A DNA stretch of 64,000 nucleotides from Morinoia aosen (taxonomy: Eukaryota > Arthropoda > Malacostraca > Amphipoda > Talitridae): NCBI GenBank assembly GCA_030386875.1, contig CM059564.1:63593936-63657935 (forward strand), given 5' to 3'. This document shows, in pieces, positions 12,221-24,079 of the stretch. The notes under the pieces were generated by a model, which was not told where the DNA came from, searched no databases, and saw only the letters and a program-made list of their open reading frames with translations. The position numbers were made by a program, and so were the translations under genes. Within the stretch, counting starts at the first letter, position 1. Every line of letters starts with the position of its first letter.

Positions 12221-12421
12221 CTAACACGTTGACTGTGATGGGTTAAATTGAATTTCAGTATTCAACTCGAGTTTAAATCAAAACGTATTAGTAATTTTAT
12301 ATACAATAAAATACCATTAATTTTAGAAGATTGGTGAAACTCTTTAATCGATGGGTCGTTTCGCAGCAGGAAAAACCTAAGCACGACCTACTGGTGGGTC
12401 GTATCGCAGTCAATGTGTTAA
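12221..12421 (-). mobile_element. PGB-1 piggyBac-type MITE, copy B
   Basis: Reverse complement of copy A across its whole length. The right end (minus-strand start) reads TTAACACATTGACTGCG with TTAA at 12418-12421. The inner end reads ACGTTGACTGTGATGGG with a decayed TTAA (CTAA, 12221-12224). The GACCCACC palindrome is kept. Confidence 0.85.
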
Positions 12422-12704
12422 AGCTAACCATCTACTGTTGTTGAGCGAATTTTGAGTTTCGTGGTTAATATTTCATGCGTTATAGCGACACCGAGTTCGT
12501 GGAACTGTAGCGACTGGCATGGACGGCAGGAGGAGACCAGTCACCACTCGCAGCACAGTGCACAGATCGTGCGAGCCGCTGGGTTCTGTTCGGTTCGATT
12601 CTTTGTCACGGCTGGACAATCGATTCATGAGACCCGTACTTCAGAAGCAAGATAGTCTTGCACTTGTCATCATGACAGCAACACCTCCGTTGTGAGGTAA
12701 CTTG

Positions 12705-12930
12705 TGAGCTATTCCTTCTGCCTAGAAAGACTTCCAGTCTCCTCTTGGTAGGGTTGACAACACAGGTCGGGTTGCTCATCATGCTATTTTAATCTCCTAA
12801 AAATTGAAATAAAGTTGCTTAATTTTCTTCGTCGATTTATGCGAATTATTCAAAACTTCCATTCTATGTGTTCTTCGCTTTTTTAGTCTCTCAAACTGGT
12901 TCTGAGCATTTGTTACTTAATTTTCTTTGT
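12705..12930 (+). repeat. Dispersed repeat R3, copy 1
   Basis: Shares CCTTCTGCCTAGAAAGACTT, CTCCTCTTGGTAGGGTTGAC and GTTGCTTAATTTTCTTCG with 14848-15095. The first ~150 bases align well and the rest weakly. No terminal inverted repeat or coding frame was found, so the class is unknown. Confidence 0.75.
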
Positions 12931-13029
12931 ATACAAATCAATCCCTCATACTAATGACTTCATTCCGTCTGCATATAGCTTCAAACAAGGCAATACATTT
13001 TACGACCCGTCGAACCTTTCTTTGATTGT

Positions 13030-13570
13030 GCGCATAATTTGCATTTAAAATAAACTGCGGCGGTGGCAAAATCCTCTAGAGCGTCATTATGGAACGCGTG
13101 CGTCTTCAAATTAATTGAATCTCTGTACAGCCTTTCCTGCGTCTCTGAATGTCAAGAGCCATTAAATCGTCACGCAATAATTAACAGCGCTCCGCACAAT
13201 TAATTGGATTAGTTTTTCCTTCTTGAGATGTTATTAGTGCGGCGTTCCTCTCGGCGTCTTGGAATGACAGGCTCGCGGTATTCCAGCGCCGGATGAGCCC
13301 CCTGGAATCGAGCTTCTGTCCAGCACACGGTTGCGTTTATGTGGGATGAAGCAAAAGTTTACGTTTTCGAGAACGGGAGTTTCGTTAGAAACGGATAAGC
13401 TCGCTGGAATTGATATTCTCCAGCGCCAGAAGGCCAGCGTTTATGCTCGGGAGCATAATGGATGACATTTCAGCTCCGGGGAAACTCGGTGTCACGCCGT
13501 GGAGGTAGTGCATTAAGCCTCTCTAGCCGGTGATGACGGGCGTTACACGAGACTGGGCGCTGTTTACAAT
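13030..13570. promoter_or_regulatory. Candidate developmental enhancer with paired-class homeodomain dimer site
   Basis: Balanced-composition island dense in homeodomain motifs: AAATTAATTGAAT (13108), CAATAATTAACAG (13175) and CAATTAATTGGATTAG (13197-13212). The last holds TAATTGGATTA (13201-13211), a TAAT-N3-ATTA site of the type bound by paired-class homeodomain dimers, and its GGATTA half also fits Bicoid/Otx-type factors. A POU octamer ATTTGCAT is at 13037, and several TGGAAT motifs resemble TEAD/Scalloped sites. Function is inferred from motifs only. Confidence 0.35.
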
Positions 13571-14350
13571 TTTTGGCGTGCAACTTAGATCTTGAAAAAG
13601 AAGTGGGTAAAGAGAAAAATTAATTCTTCTGATTTGAAGTATTTATTTAGCCTCTTTGATTTAATCTGCGGCAAAGGATAAATGCGTACAAAAAAGAAAT
13701 AGAAGTCAAATTTAAGAAACAGGCTTCATTTAAATTATGTTATAGGGGAAAAATTGTGATAATTTATTTCTTCATGTCGTGAAGTACCGCTGAAATCCAC
13801 TAGAACGACTGATAATATAAATAAAGATACAAGTTGCTCTCGTAGAGCAAAATGACATATTATACAAACGACCTATCGCATGTATTTCTCTTTCTGCTTC
13901 CTTCTCAGTACTTTTTTTTTGTCGGTCTCGTCTCTTTTTCCGCTGCCCTCACAAGCGTGTTCACCATGGAAACTAAATCGTAACTTTGTTTTTACAAGTG
14001 CTCCTGTTGTTGTGTTTCACTCACTTTGCATCAACTGATTGATTACACGTGTTCGCCTGCTCTTCAGATTAGTTTTTGTGTATTTTTATTCTTCTGGTAC
14101 AGTTTGTGTAACTCTATTGCGTGTCATCTGCTCTTAATGGAAGTGGAACGTAATTACGCTTTTAATTGTATTTGTTTGATATGTAACAACGTGCTTATTT
14201 TAATTAAATGCTATTTTATACATAACACAGCAATGTGTACTGGAATTGGTTTCGATTCTCCTTTCTGAAAGCGATTTACTGCAAATGATGTCACATGATC
14301 AAATTCTCTGACTATTATTCGATCACTATCAACTGTTTTACACCTGATAT

Positions 14351-14720
14351 TCACGTGTTATTCCCCCTCAGGGGGATACAACTATTGTATCTATGGGATG
14401 TGAGGGCCCGAGCTGAAGATTAGGTAGGCTTTCTTTTTTGTTAAAATAGAATAGGTTTTTGTTTTGTTACGGACCATCTTTTTTCGGTTCACTGCTGTCC
14501 TGCTTTTTCAGCACCTAGTACTTTCTTCTTCAACTTTGATCTTGTTTCATAAACTTCTTTCTCATCTTACTGTTTCTATGACCTTTCTGCATAGATTCCC
14601 CATTCTCTCACCTCGAAACTAAATGGTGCCTTCCTCCTTCCTCTCTTCGATATGCTCTTATTTTGTAGCGGTTAGGGAGGCTTAAACTAACTTATAATCT
14701 AATCTAATCACGTGTAATTC
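14351..14720 (+). mobile_element. Family A retroposon, copy 6, with target-site duplications
   Basis: The element spans 14364-14707. It starts CCCCTCAGGGGGATACAAC and ends AACTTATAATCTAATCTAAT. The 13-bp flanks match with one difference: TCACGTGTTATTC at 14351-14363 and TCACGTGTAATTC at 14708-14720. A ~20-base block (AATTAGCGCTCCCAGG region) is missing near 14398. The duplication and tail together show insertion by target-primed reverse transcription. Confidence 0.92.
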
Positions 14721-14847
14721 AAACTTTGAATTACGTGAGATCTTTTTGCAATTGATAGGGATCAAATTTTCAACTCCAAGGAATTATCGATACCTTCTTT
14801 CTTTTTTTTAAGATTGTGGTTTTCCTTCACATTAGAGCTTTATTTGT

Positions 14848-15095
14848 AATATCTTCCTTCTGCTTAGAAAGACTTCCTGTCTCCTCTTAGTAGGGTTGAC
14901 GACACTGATCGGGTTGCGCAGTATGCTGTTTTCGTCTCATAAAAATTAGAGAAAATTTGCTTAATTTTTTCTATAGATTCATGCTAATTGTTCACTTTGT
15001 AATATCTTTCTGCCAAATTATGCTTGCTCTAGGCTTCTATCATCTTGAAATTTTTTTCACTCCTTTCCAGTCTGTTTCAGAGATGCCTGTCAAAG
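14848..15095 (+). repeat. Dispersed repeat R3, copy 2
   Basis: Second copy of the repeat at 12705, about 2.1 kb away in the same orientation. Shared landmarks are CTTCTGCTTAGAAAGACTTC, TCTCCTCTTAGTAGGGTTGA and TTTGCTTAATTTTTTC. Confidence 0.75.
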
Positions 15096-15289
15096 ACTTG
15101 AAATAATGTCTACTCTGATTTGAAAGATGATAATTACCAAACAGCCGAATTTTAGGATCATGTTTTCCCCTATTTTAGCATTTGGACTCGGTCAACCATT
15201 CGGAAAAATTTTAAGACTACTCAACTTTACTTCGTAAAGAAGACAAGTTTTCCCCTCAGACCTTTCTTCGCTGTGTGGTCTTTGTGACA

Positions 15290-15560
15290 TGTCCTGGACG
15301 ACCGACAGAGTCCAGCTCGTAAATAATGCAAAGGCTTGCCCTCGGTTGCAGCATATTAGGTGTTGTCTGACGGGCGACGTCCTTGCATTTGCATGCTAAT
15401 TCCCCTGCACTCTCTGGGGGCTTTGCCTGCACTCGTGCCATATGAACCGACCACTTCATTTCGGACTTGAAACTTGGAAAATTCGCGGGCCTCTGCAGTT
15501 CTATGCCTGCTTTTTGAGGGCCTCGATCGCTACTCACGCGTCCATGGGAACTTCCATTTT
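15290..15560. promoter_or_regulatory. Candidate regulatory island with overlapping POU octamers
   Basis: Balanced-composition stretch carrying ATTTGCATGCTAAT at 15387-15400, that is ATTTGCAT and ATGCTAAT in an overlapping inverted layout, as used by POU-domain dimers. The 106-codon minus-strand frame over 15256-15576 has no recognised domain and is probably chance. Its open state could also fit an unknown exon. Confidence 0.25.
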
Positions 15561-16199
15561 TGGATGACATTTTCAACGTTTGTTCCCTGTTTTTTTGTGT
15601 GCAAAATAGTCAACTACTTCAACTTAGAAAGGAGAGATGGAGATAAATTTTAATAAATATTAAAAATTGTTTGAGGCTGCTTATGACTTTTTAAAATGAC
15701 CGGCTGGTTACTAGATTGGCTTAAGCCATCGGAATTTAATGAAGCAGAAACACACTTTCAACAATCGGCTAATTTTTACTACTATGATTTATTGAAGCAT
15801 ATTTGTGAAGCCCTATTGTCTAGCTCCATGCTTAGTTACCACTTATGTACCCTGCGGAAAGATATGCTGGCATTCACCCTGGACATGTACTGTTTATTGG
15901 GGTCGGTCAGTTGCATGTAGGCTGTTGTGTTTAACTAGATAATTCTAAATATAACGCTTTCTATTGAAATGAATTTGCAATAGATCGTTCAGCAATTGTA
16001 TTAGCAATGAACCATCCTGGTGTCATGAATTTGTGAAAATTGTACAAGTTATTTGAGTAAAACTGATTAGAGACTCTACCAGTTTTAGCTCCTGAGAATG
16101 TCTCTTAGCGATGTGAGAATTTTATAAATTAGTGATTTTTAGCCGCCGGCTGTACACAATCGTCAAACTATACTAGTGTGTGCTCCTGTAAAGATCCAG

Positions 16200-16560
16200 A
16201 TTTTCAATTAGAGCTGCTGCAGAAGCATCGCACCTAGTGTGCATTTGAATGCATTAAGGCACTTTATGCAGAGGCAGATTTGCTTGGATCTCTCCTGCAT
16301 TGAGCGCCGCACAGCACAATCAGGGAGCAGCGCCTGCAATGCCCCGGCGTCTCCGGCCTCTCGCGTCGCACCGGCGTCTCTCAGCGTCCATCGAGCGCCC
16401 CATTTCACGGCCGTCGTCGCTGCTGGAGAGCAAGCCTCCGCCGCCAACGTGCACGCAAATATGCTAATATTTCAATTTATATATCGCAGTTTGATGTGCA
16501 TTGGATTTGCATAGAAGGCGCCTAAAAGTGGGCTCTCGAGTGTCTCTAAAAACTCCCAAC
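16200..16560. promoter_or_regulatory. Candidate regulatory island, CpG-rich with POU octamers
   Basis: The core (16290-16450) is CG-rich against an AT-rich background. It is followed by GCAAATATGCTAATATTTC (16455) and ATTTGCAT (16505-16512). Open frames on both strands reflect low stop-codon content here. It could be an enhancer or a promoter-proximal CpG island, but no initiator or first exon could be identified. Confidence 0.28.
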
Positions 16561-16775
16561 TTCTTTGCGGGCCTTCAGAATTTTTCCATTCCCTCAACGT
16601 TTTTCACTCATTTTTGAAGCCGCGGTGTGTGATTGTACATTGCTTGATGGCCAGAGTTGGCACTGCTACTAGAGAATTATTAAGTCATGCATAAGTACTT
16701 AAATAACTGTATGATACACTCTTGAAATTTTTTTCTCTGATCACCAGAAGAGCGTTTGTTGTAAGAAATTTTTTT

Positions 16776-17051
16776 TTAACACGTTCACTACGTATTACGA
16801 CGAATGTGTACCACTAGGTGAATTGCTCATATGCATACTGGCATAAATGAATAACATTTCAATTATTTCATTGCCTTTCTCAAAATTGGTTTTAGCAATT
16901 GAGGTAAAATATAATCCTACGCTTACATTTTTCACACGTTTTTAGAAAAAATAAGAATGGATTTTAGTCGTACAATCGGTTTTTCAATTTTGTAGCTCAC
17001 AACCTGACCAAACTAACCGTAGCAACCGTACAAACGTAGCCGACGTGTTTA
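16776..17051 (+). mobile_element. PGB-2 piggyBac-type MITE, copy b
   Basis: TTAA at 16776-16779 is followed by CACGTTCACTACGTATTACG and GTGTACCACTAGGTGAATTG. The right end is CGTAGCCGACGTG followed by TTTA (17048-17051). The ends are imperfect inverted repeats (ACACGTTCACTACGT and ACACGTCGGCTACGT). There is no coding frame. Confidence 0.82.
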
Positions 17052-19540
17052 TGTATCCTGAACGAATGTCTCTAGAAGGATTCTTTCGCTTAACAGTAAA
17101 AGTAAGTCAATAGTGTCTAGTACGATGTTTGGTGGGTACTTAAGACAATATTTTTTTATTGCTTCGCTCACCGCTGTTAAAACACCGTTATTGACCATAA
17201 AATTAAAAATACAACATGATCTCTTTGAAACACTTTGGTGACGGTTTTTCTGCCATACTTGTGATGCTAGAGCTGCTAAGCTTTACTTGAACATAATAAG
17301 TGAACATATGCTAGCAATATTTAAAATGCACATGTTGGCCTAAGATTCCCCAGTTGGAACTATTTATTTGTGTGAGACCGTTTGGACTTCGGTCCTTTGA
17401 AGTTTAATGAAGCTTCGTAAAATAAATTAAGTACGGATTGTGCGCAACGCTTATTAGCTGCTGCAGTTTCAGAGCAAATTCACTGCATTTTATTTATTTC
17501 TTAAGGGAGCTTTGCCAGATATCGCTGGGGTGTTTCCTTTTCTTGCTTGGCCTCCTGATATCCGAGTGACTCGAGCACAGTGCGCTGGGCTCACTACCCG
17601 TCACCATAGACGAAGGCGCCTCTCAACCCACTCGACTTCGCTCCTTTTTTCCACGCAAATTCCTCCCGGTGCTTAAGTTAAAGTTGCTTCCCTGCATCCC
17701 GCAGCAATATTGCATCCCTGCGACCGCAGCTACTGTGGTTGTTAGAGGCGACCTCGAGAGGCTTTTAGCGCTGCATCCCCAGACTTTATTAAAAATTCAA
17801 TCAAGAGAACCCAGTGTGAATGGCCGAGTAACATGGCAGCTTCGATGTTCTTCCCTTTATTGGATGCTCGAGCGCATCAATTTTATCAAATGTGTTCAAC
17901 CATTCTGAGAGTAACTTTGACGAGAGTCAACCATTTTATGATGTTGATCCTCTTTGCTCCTGTGTGTTTTATTTACCGCAGTGAAGTGCACCGCATCCTC
18001 GTACTGCAACTTGCGGCGCTCTACGCCTTACCAGTTCAAGTTATTTCTTTGTCCTTCCATTATTGTTTTTAAAATTTATGTTGGATGTGCAGTGTTGAAC
18101 GTATTTTGAGAGCTTGACAAATCTTCGAAAGTGTTGATGAGTTCAGAGCTGTGTTCTGCTGGAGTGACATTAGCTTATGATGTCGGTCCTCGTCAATGCA
18201 CCTGCGGTGTTGGTTGCTTTGAGAGCACTAAGTAAATTTTTTTTATATTTGCCCTTCAAATCCATCTACTCGCTCGGTGACTTCAATTTGTGATTCTGAG
18301 AGACGCGTCCCGAAGTTACGGACTAGCGAAAATGCATTCATTTTTGAAAACTGTATCGTTTTCTTGTCTATCTGATCAAGATGTACTCAAGCAGCAGAGC
18401 AGCAATTTCTGCGGTCTTTCTTGCTTCTGATCCGATGCCTTGTCAAGCGGGTGCTACGTCTGAGCTGTTGTGGCGGAGAACGAGCTTCAAGGGCCCAAAT
18501 TGTACGATAGATATAATTGTTGAGCTATGTCATTGACAGAAATGGTCTGAATTCTTGACGAACATCTTAAATTCATTACGTGAAGAAATCGATACATCTA
18601 GCGCTATTGTTACTATAGTACTCTTCAGTGGAGTATATAGAAAGCAACGTTTGTCCCAGGAAATGCTCAAGTTATGTATCTTTATCTATGCTGTCGTTTT
18701 TTCTTCCTTTTTCATAATAAGAGACAGTATTTTGTGTTACTGACTTCCTGAGCAATGCGCTGTTGCAAGCCTCTTTCAGTGTTCAATTTTTGGCCTCCAT
18801 CGAAAGTCATTTTAAAAAGTTACAATTAGTATAATAGTGGAACTACATTAATAATTATTCATACACTGGTTACTCTAAGCGCAGTATTTCTTCATAGATT
18901 CATTGTGGCTTTTTATTTCTGTTATGAGTTTTTATGCTATCCGTACGCTTGATATTTCCTTTGAAGATCTCTCCGACGCATCTGTCCTGTTAAGTTTTGT
19001 TATCGAGGTTCTGAGAGCTCTCAGATCTCCTTACAAAAATTTAATTGGCTTCCGGATAAAAGGAAATCGCCACAAGTGTCCACGAGAAATGGTTCGATGT
19101 TGTTTGGACCGTAAGCTTCTTTTTGAACCTCAAGATTTCTGAGCGCGTGGGGAAATGTCGTAGCAGAATCAAGTAAATCTGAATACTTGACTATACTAGT
19201 GAAAGAATTTTAAAAAAATAACTGTTGATAAAAAAGTCTTTTGGTAGCAACGCTCCAAGTTGAACTAGGCGCGTTCTGGCTAGGCTTAGGATTAGAAACT
19301 AGGTAGAAGTATTCCAGATGCTTGTGTACGTGAAGTTCATCTAGCATATTAACACCTTGCATAAATTCATTCCCACATTTCGTGTACGCGTTTATGAATA
19401 ATCCTCTCACGGAGTGTCGCATAGGGAATAGGTTTAGGGTAGTTATGTAGGTATGTCTATCCCATGCTACGGAGACTGGCGTACAGATACTGTTAGGTTG
19501 CCTCAGCTATAGATAGGCCTTCGGGACTATTGCACTTCGT
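17052..19540. other. Non-coding stretch, no gene seen
   Basis: No gene, RNA or repeat family is recognised. Frames at 17669-18072, 18555-18743 and 18903-19142 are short and lack recognisable domains. The part at 17500-17850 is more balanced in composition but shows no clear motif cluster. Confidence 0.4.
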
Positions 19541-19544
19541 GCCG

Positions 19545-19770
19545 ACGTTATTTTTATGTTATCATGTCGTATCCGCTACCGTTTCTTTGTTTTTTCTTCC
19601 TCTAACTTTCGCACTTGTTATTTCGATTCATGGGGCATCCAGTGTGGGAACACACTTTGTGCATAAATTCCCTATTTTGTACCGTCCATTTTCAATAGTC
19701 CCGATTTTCGGTCTCTCGGGATCGCCTTCGTTGTGACTAGGGAGGCTCAAACTAAATAATATATAATAGT
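19545..19770 (+). mobile_element. Family A retroposon, copy 7 (diverged, 3' part)
   Basis: The clearest match is GTGTGGGAACACACTTTGTG and CATAAATTCCC, then GACTAGGGAGGCTCAAAC followed by an ATAATATATAATAG tail. The 5' half cannot be aligned. This copy is old. Confidence 0.6.
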
Positions 19771-21470
19771 TTGTAAACAATGCATTCTGCGTTTCCGCAT
19801 TCAAGACGCAATTGTGCTATTATCGTATACGCACTATAGACAACGAATAAGACAGCTTAATTCTAGTTTCGGATCATGAGGTTTGTCACACTCGATGAGA
19901 GGTCATGCAGCTTAAATAGCTCATTGTTTCTGACATGAGAAAACATGTGAACTTGAGCTCGAAATCTTGACGTCAGATTGTTTTTTAAATCACATGTACA
20001 TTTTTGGGAACATGTACTCGCTAGCTAAGAAAAAAATTTACTGTCAAGAAACATCCCAACGTCATGCAGTGGTGGCAAGAAGACGTCACTTTCGTGCTCT
20101 AAGAACAGAACAAAACGCTTCTCTGCTCCGAAGTGTTCCTAGTATAATCTCAGTGTTTGGAGATTAAAGAAGTCGGCACTTCTCTGATTAGCCAAGCGAT
20201 AGCTGCAGCAGCAGTCGGGTGCGCAAGACGAATGGAGCAGCAGACGACTTGCCGGGGCACTGAAATTCCAGCTGGAATTTATAGAAATTTTCTCTGATGA
20301 CAGAACAATTTCCGCCGCATGACAGTCTTGCCGATACTACACCCTTCTCTGAATGCTGTTTACTTAAACATTAGTCGACTTTCTTTGAATATGGTATTTA
20401 TCATGTAAAGAGATCAGCAACATTTGAGTTGTTGGGGTCCTTTAGTGGGTTCATTGTACTTCTTTCCTCACGAAATTTTGGTGATTTGGAGCTATTGGTT
20501 TTCTGCTCCTTCGGGGCTGTTAGGGATCACGTCACCAAATTCCTCGAAATTTCGTCTAATTCAAAAAATTCTTTGTTTGGAAGACGATGAATGAAACAAT
20601 CAATTTCATAAGTTAGTTTTTCATAAGTTAGTTTATCAAAACGAATATTTACCCTTCTGTTCACGCTAGCTAATTATCGTCATTTTTTGAAACGTTCTTA
20701 CTTATTTAATGATTGTTTTACGGCTCACGGCACTTGCTAACATAATCTTTTGTTTTCCGTTCGGTTAATTGGGTGGGAATTTTTGCTATCAAGACATATT
20801 CTCATTTTTCTCTGTGTGTAGAAAGGGATCAATTTATGTAGAGAAGCTTTGCCGTCAAGTTCATATCATTCCGCGCTAACAAGACAAAATTAGAATTCTG
20901 AGTTGCTACTTTTCTCCTTTAATCGCAAAGATTGATGATAACTAATTCATTTTTTCAGTCTACAAAAATTATTTTTCATGGACCAAACTTAAACGCTCCG
21001 ACAGTTCTTGGCTATCACCATTTGCTCATTATTAAGCCGTTAATTGGACGAATTAACGTTACTGTGATGTTTTTGGGAACTGTGCAGTGTTCATGATAGA
21101 ATTGAAATTAATGCTAATATCTTGTTTCTTCCTGCCTTCACTTGTGTCACGAAGGTAAGCAATAATATGTCTGAGTTTATTTACTTTCGTAAGCGCAATA
21201 ACTGGCATGAAACACTGCAAACCTAGTTTGGAGGCATGTCGGAATTTTCCCCTCAGACTCGGTGTGGAGTTGATTGAAGTGATCGCGCCGTCCTGTGCAG
21301 TTGTGCAGCCGACGCTTCCTCTTTTGGGGCTGAAATTTCTCTCATTTTATGTTGTCGTGGCGGTGCAGCTGGCGGCGTAAGTTCTACCATGTCTACTTGG
21401 CTACGGTGTGTGCTACAGCAAGTTAATGTTTTTGTCGAGTATAACTTGAGCGCGGAGGTCGCTCAACATC
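19771..21470. other. Non-coding stretch, no gene seen
   Basis: Nothing recognised. A short direct repeat of TTTTTCATAAGTTAGTTT occurs around 20605-20635. The segment at 21240-21400 is more balanced in composition, without a clear motif cluster. Confidence 0.4.
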
Positions 21471-21476
21471 AAATTT

Positions 21477-21745
21477 TAGGGCTCCAATTTAAAATTTGAG
21501 TGCTCCAATTTAAAATTTAAGAACTCCAATTTAAAATTTGAGGGCTCCAATTTAAAATTTAAGTACTTCAATTTAAAATTTAAGTGCTCCAATTTAAAAT
21601 TCAAGTACTCGACTTAAAAATTTAAAGCTGCAATTTAATATTTTAGAGCTGCTATTTAATATTTTAGTGCTCTAATTTGATACTTTAGTGCTCTAATTTG
21701 ATACTTTAGTGCTCTATTTTAATATTTTAGTGCTCAAATTTCAGT
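21477..21745. repeat. Tandem repeat, about 23-bp unit with AATTTAAAATTT core, about 11 copies
   Basis: The unit resembles GTGCTCCAATTTAAAATTTAA, with the core nearly self-complementary. The unit changes gradually along the array to GCTCTAATTTGATACTTTA. This shows degeneration toward the right end. It is low-complexity and non-coding. Confidence 0.9.
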
Positions 21746-21947
21746 TGAAAAAAGCTCTATGTTCAAGATTTCAGCAAAAAAACTTCAAAAAACATAGCCA
21801 AATCAATATGGTAAATTCAGCGACTCAGCTGTTCTGAGGATATGTATTGGATTAGGATTTCCCATTTAATTTTTCAAATCGCAATAATACTGGTGGAGAA
21901 CTCGCATTTTTTTAATAACTCGTCTTAAAAATATTAAGTGGGTCTTT

Positions 21948-22075
21948 AATTGGTTTCTATGTGCCTCGTGCATAGATTTTGCAATCCCTTAAATCCAAAC
22001 TAAATGGTGCCTTCATTCTTCCTCTCTATGGAACACCTTCGTTGCGATTCGGGAGACTTTAACTAACATCTAATA
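21948..22075 (+). mobile_element. Family A retroposon, copy 8 (5'-truncated)
   Basis: Only the 3' third is present: TTTCTATGTGCCTCGTGCAT, CCAAACTAAATGGTGCCTTC, then GGGAGACTTTAACTAACATC and TAAT. Loss of the 5' side with a kept 3' end is typical of incomplete reverse transcription. Confidence 0.85.
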
Positions 22076-23233
22076 AAAACTTTATGTAGGTAAAGTAGTT
22101 CCGAGTAAACTAGCTGTATGGGAGTCGAGAACCGTTTGCGTGCATAGGTGTACAGGCAGGTACCAGACTAATAAAGATATTTCGACCCATCTCTTTGATT
22201 TTTACGAGTATCTTCTTGATGTCTTTGAATACAGATATTTCCAGCTTGAATGTATCTTTCATTTCACATGAGGACAATAGTAGTTTTTTTTTTCACAAAA
22301 CCTGTCCCTATTCGTTCAATCTAAATTCCGCCTTATCATTCAAGATCTGCTTATCCAATTCTTTATAACAGGCCTCTGGAGTCAAGTTCCGTCTGAAATT
22401 TTTCAAATTACCTCTCGGGTCCAGTTTACCCTGAATCGAAGTTAGTTTTCAAGAAAGACCTTATTTTCAATGGAAGGTTGGCAGCTTCTGTAGGAACAAT
22501 GATTCCCAGTCCGAGTCACTTCTCACTTTTACGACAGCTGCCAAATTACTTTCTCGGTTGAGTTTCCAGCCGATGAGATATTTTTATGACGACCTCGAGA
22601 ACTGATGAAATGAACACGGGAAGGAAATTCAATTGGTGTTCCAGAGAACATTGGCTCGATGGGGAATTTTAAGCCGTTCTCTCTTCCTATTGCGATGATC
22701 TGATGACGATTGCAGTTCCCGGGTTGTTGTTTCTAAGTTGCGAGTTGGCTTTATTTTATTTGCATTGTTTCTCATTTGTTAGATGTAACGGCTGTGTGAG
22801 CATTATTGGCTGGCCACTTCAAGAGCCCTCTTCATCTCAAAAGTTTATTGGATTACGTTGACTGTTCCGTAGATGCTTCTCAATCCGGACTGGAATCAAT
22901 AGTTCTCAAATATTATGAGATCACAACTTATCTTTGTTATTCAATGTTGTTTAAGTGTATCGATAACGATAGCAACAATTTAATGGTTATCTCCTTCACT
23001 CATTACAAAATAACTCTTACTGCTCGTAATTTGAACACAGAAAATGTGCCATTGTATTTCACATTTTCAGTTCAAATGAAGTGCAATCTCTGCGTCAGAA
23101 TGTAAAAGAAATTTTTACGAAAATGCGAATAAAGTTAGCTCTGTTACATAGCGCGTTCAGTGTTTCTGTCGTGTCAAGATCTGCGGTGAAATGCGTCCTC
23201 TGCAAACCGATCTCTTCAGCCTGAGTGTCGGTC
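22076..23233. other. Non-coding stretch, no gene seen
   Basis: No gene recognised. A 99-codon frame at 22806-23105 (+) has no known domain. The part at 22370-22740 is less AT-rich and could hold regulatory sequence, without a convincing motif set. Confidence 0.4.
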
Positions 23234-23443
23234 TTAAGCGCGTTCACTGCTTTATGACCCACGAGAGGTTCCTGAGTGAGTTTTCATCTCGCGACTGACC
23301 CATCGGTGGCCACAATCTCAATTTACAAGTAAGCTTGATTCTAGGAATGAAATTGCGCTCCATTTAATTTTATCCATTTTCAAAATTGAGTAATAAAGTA
23401 ATTGTTTGAGTTGAAAGTTGTAGTTCAATTTGCCGCATGTTAA
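23234..23443 (+). mobile_element. PGB-1 piggyBac-type MITE, copy C
   Basis: TTAA at 23234-23237 and 23440-23443. The left end reads GCGCGTTCACTGC then TTTATGACCCACGAG, and the right end has GTTGTAGTTCAATTTGCCGC. These align to copies A and D. It has diverged in the palindrome. No open frame. Confidence 0.78.
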
Positions 23444-24079
23444 CATCGTTGTGATTTACCTCGCAATTTTTTATAGTAGTAATAATAAAATCAATACCGT
23501 TCTTATGAAATGTTGAAAGCGCGAGTAGAACAAACGAGAAGCAGCTTACGTATTAATTAAAATTTGATGCTCGGGTTTAAGGATGTTTCTTGTCATCTAC
23601 GAGACCAGGACAGGTTGACGCCATCCAAACGAAGCTACGGCCACTTCCTTCAGGCGTCACTCCTCGATCGCGTACGACCGCCACATGTCTCATTTCTGAG
23701 CAGGAATTGTAAAATTCGAAAAAATAATTGAAAAGACTAAAACTGGCATAGAGGTTACCGAATACCACCATATTACTCCATTCAAATAACATAAAACTGA
23801 AGTCAAAAGTTATACTTAGTAAATGATATTCAGGTGTTAAAGATTCATGAATTTCTCTCTTAGAAACAGAAAAAATGACGCTGCTATCTTATGATTAACA
23901 GTTACTGCTGGCGAATCAAGTTTACACTCAAGTTTTCTGCTCTTTGTACGCATGGGCTCATCGTTCACCAGCTCAGGAGCCTGAGTACGCTTCGTATCTG
24001 CTCCCAGGAATACGTTTTTACGTGCAATGTAAGCGTAGGCAGAATTTTTTTGTAAGGAATGATTGTACAAGAGTTAAAG

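Noticed and set aside
12590-12605. GGTTCGATTC, like a tRNA B box (also near 739 and 47196).
   Set aside because: No A box at the right distance and no acceptor stem could be folded.
22806-23105. A 99-codon plus-strand frame as a possible gene.
   Set aside because: No domain, AT-rich codon use like the flanks, no promoter or splice evidence.
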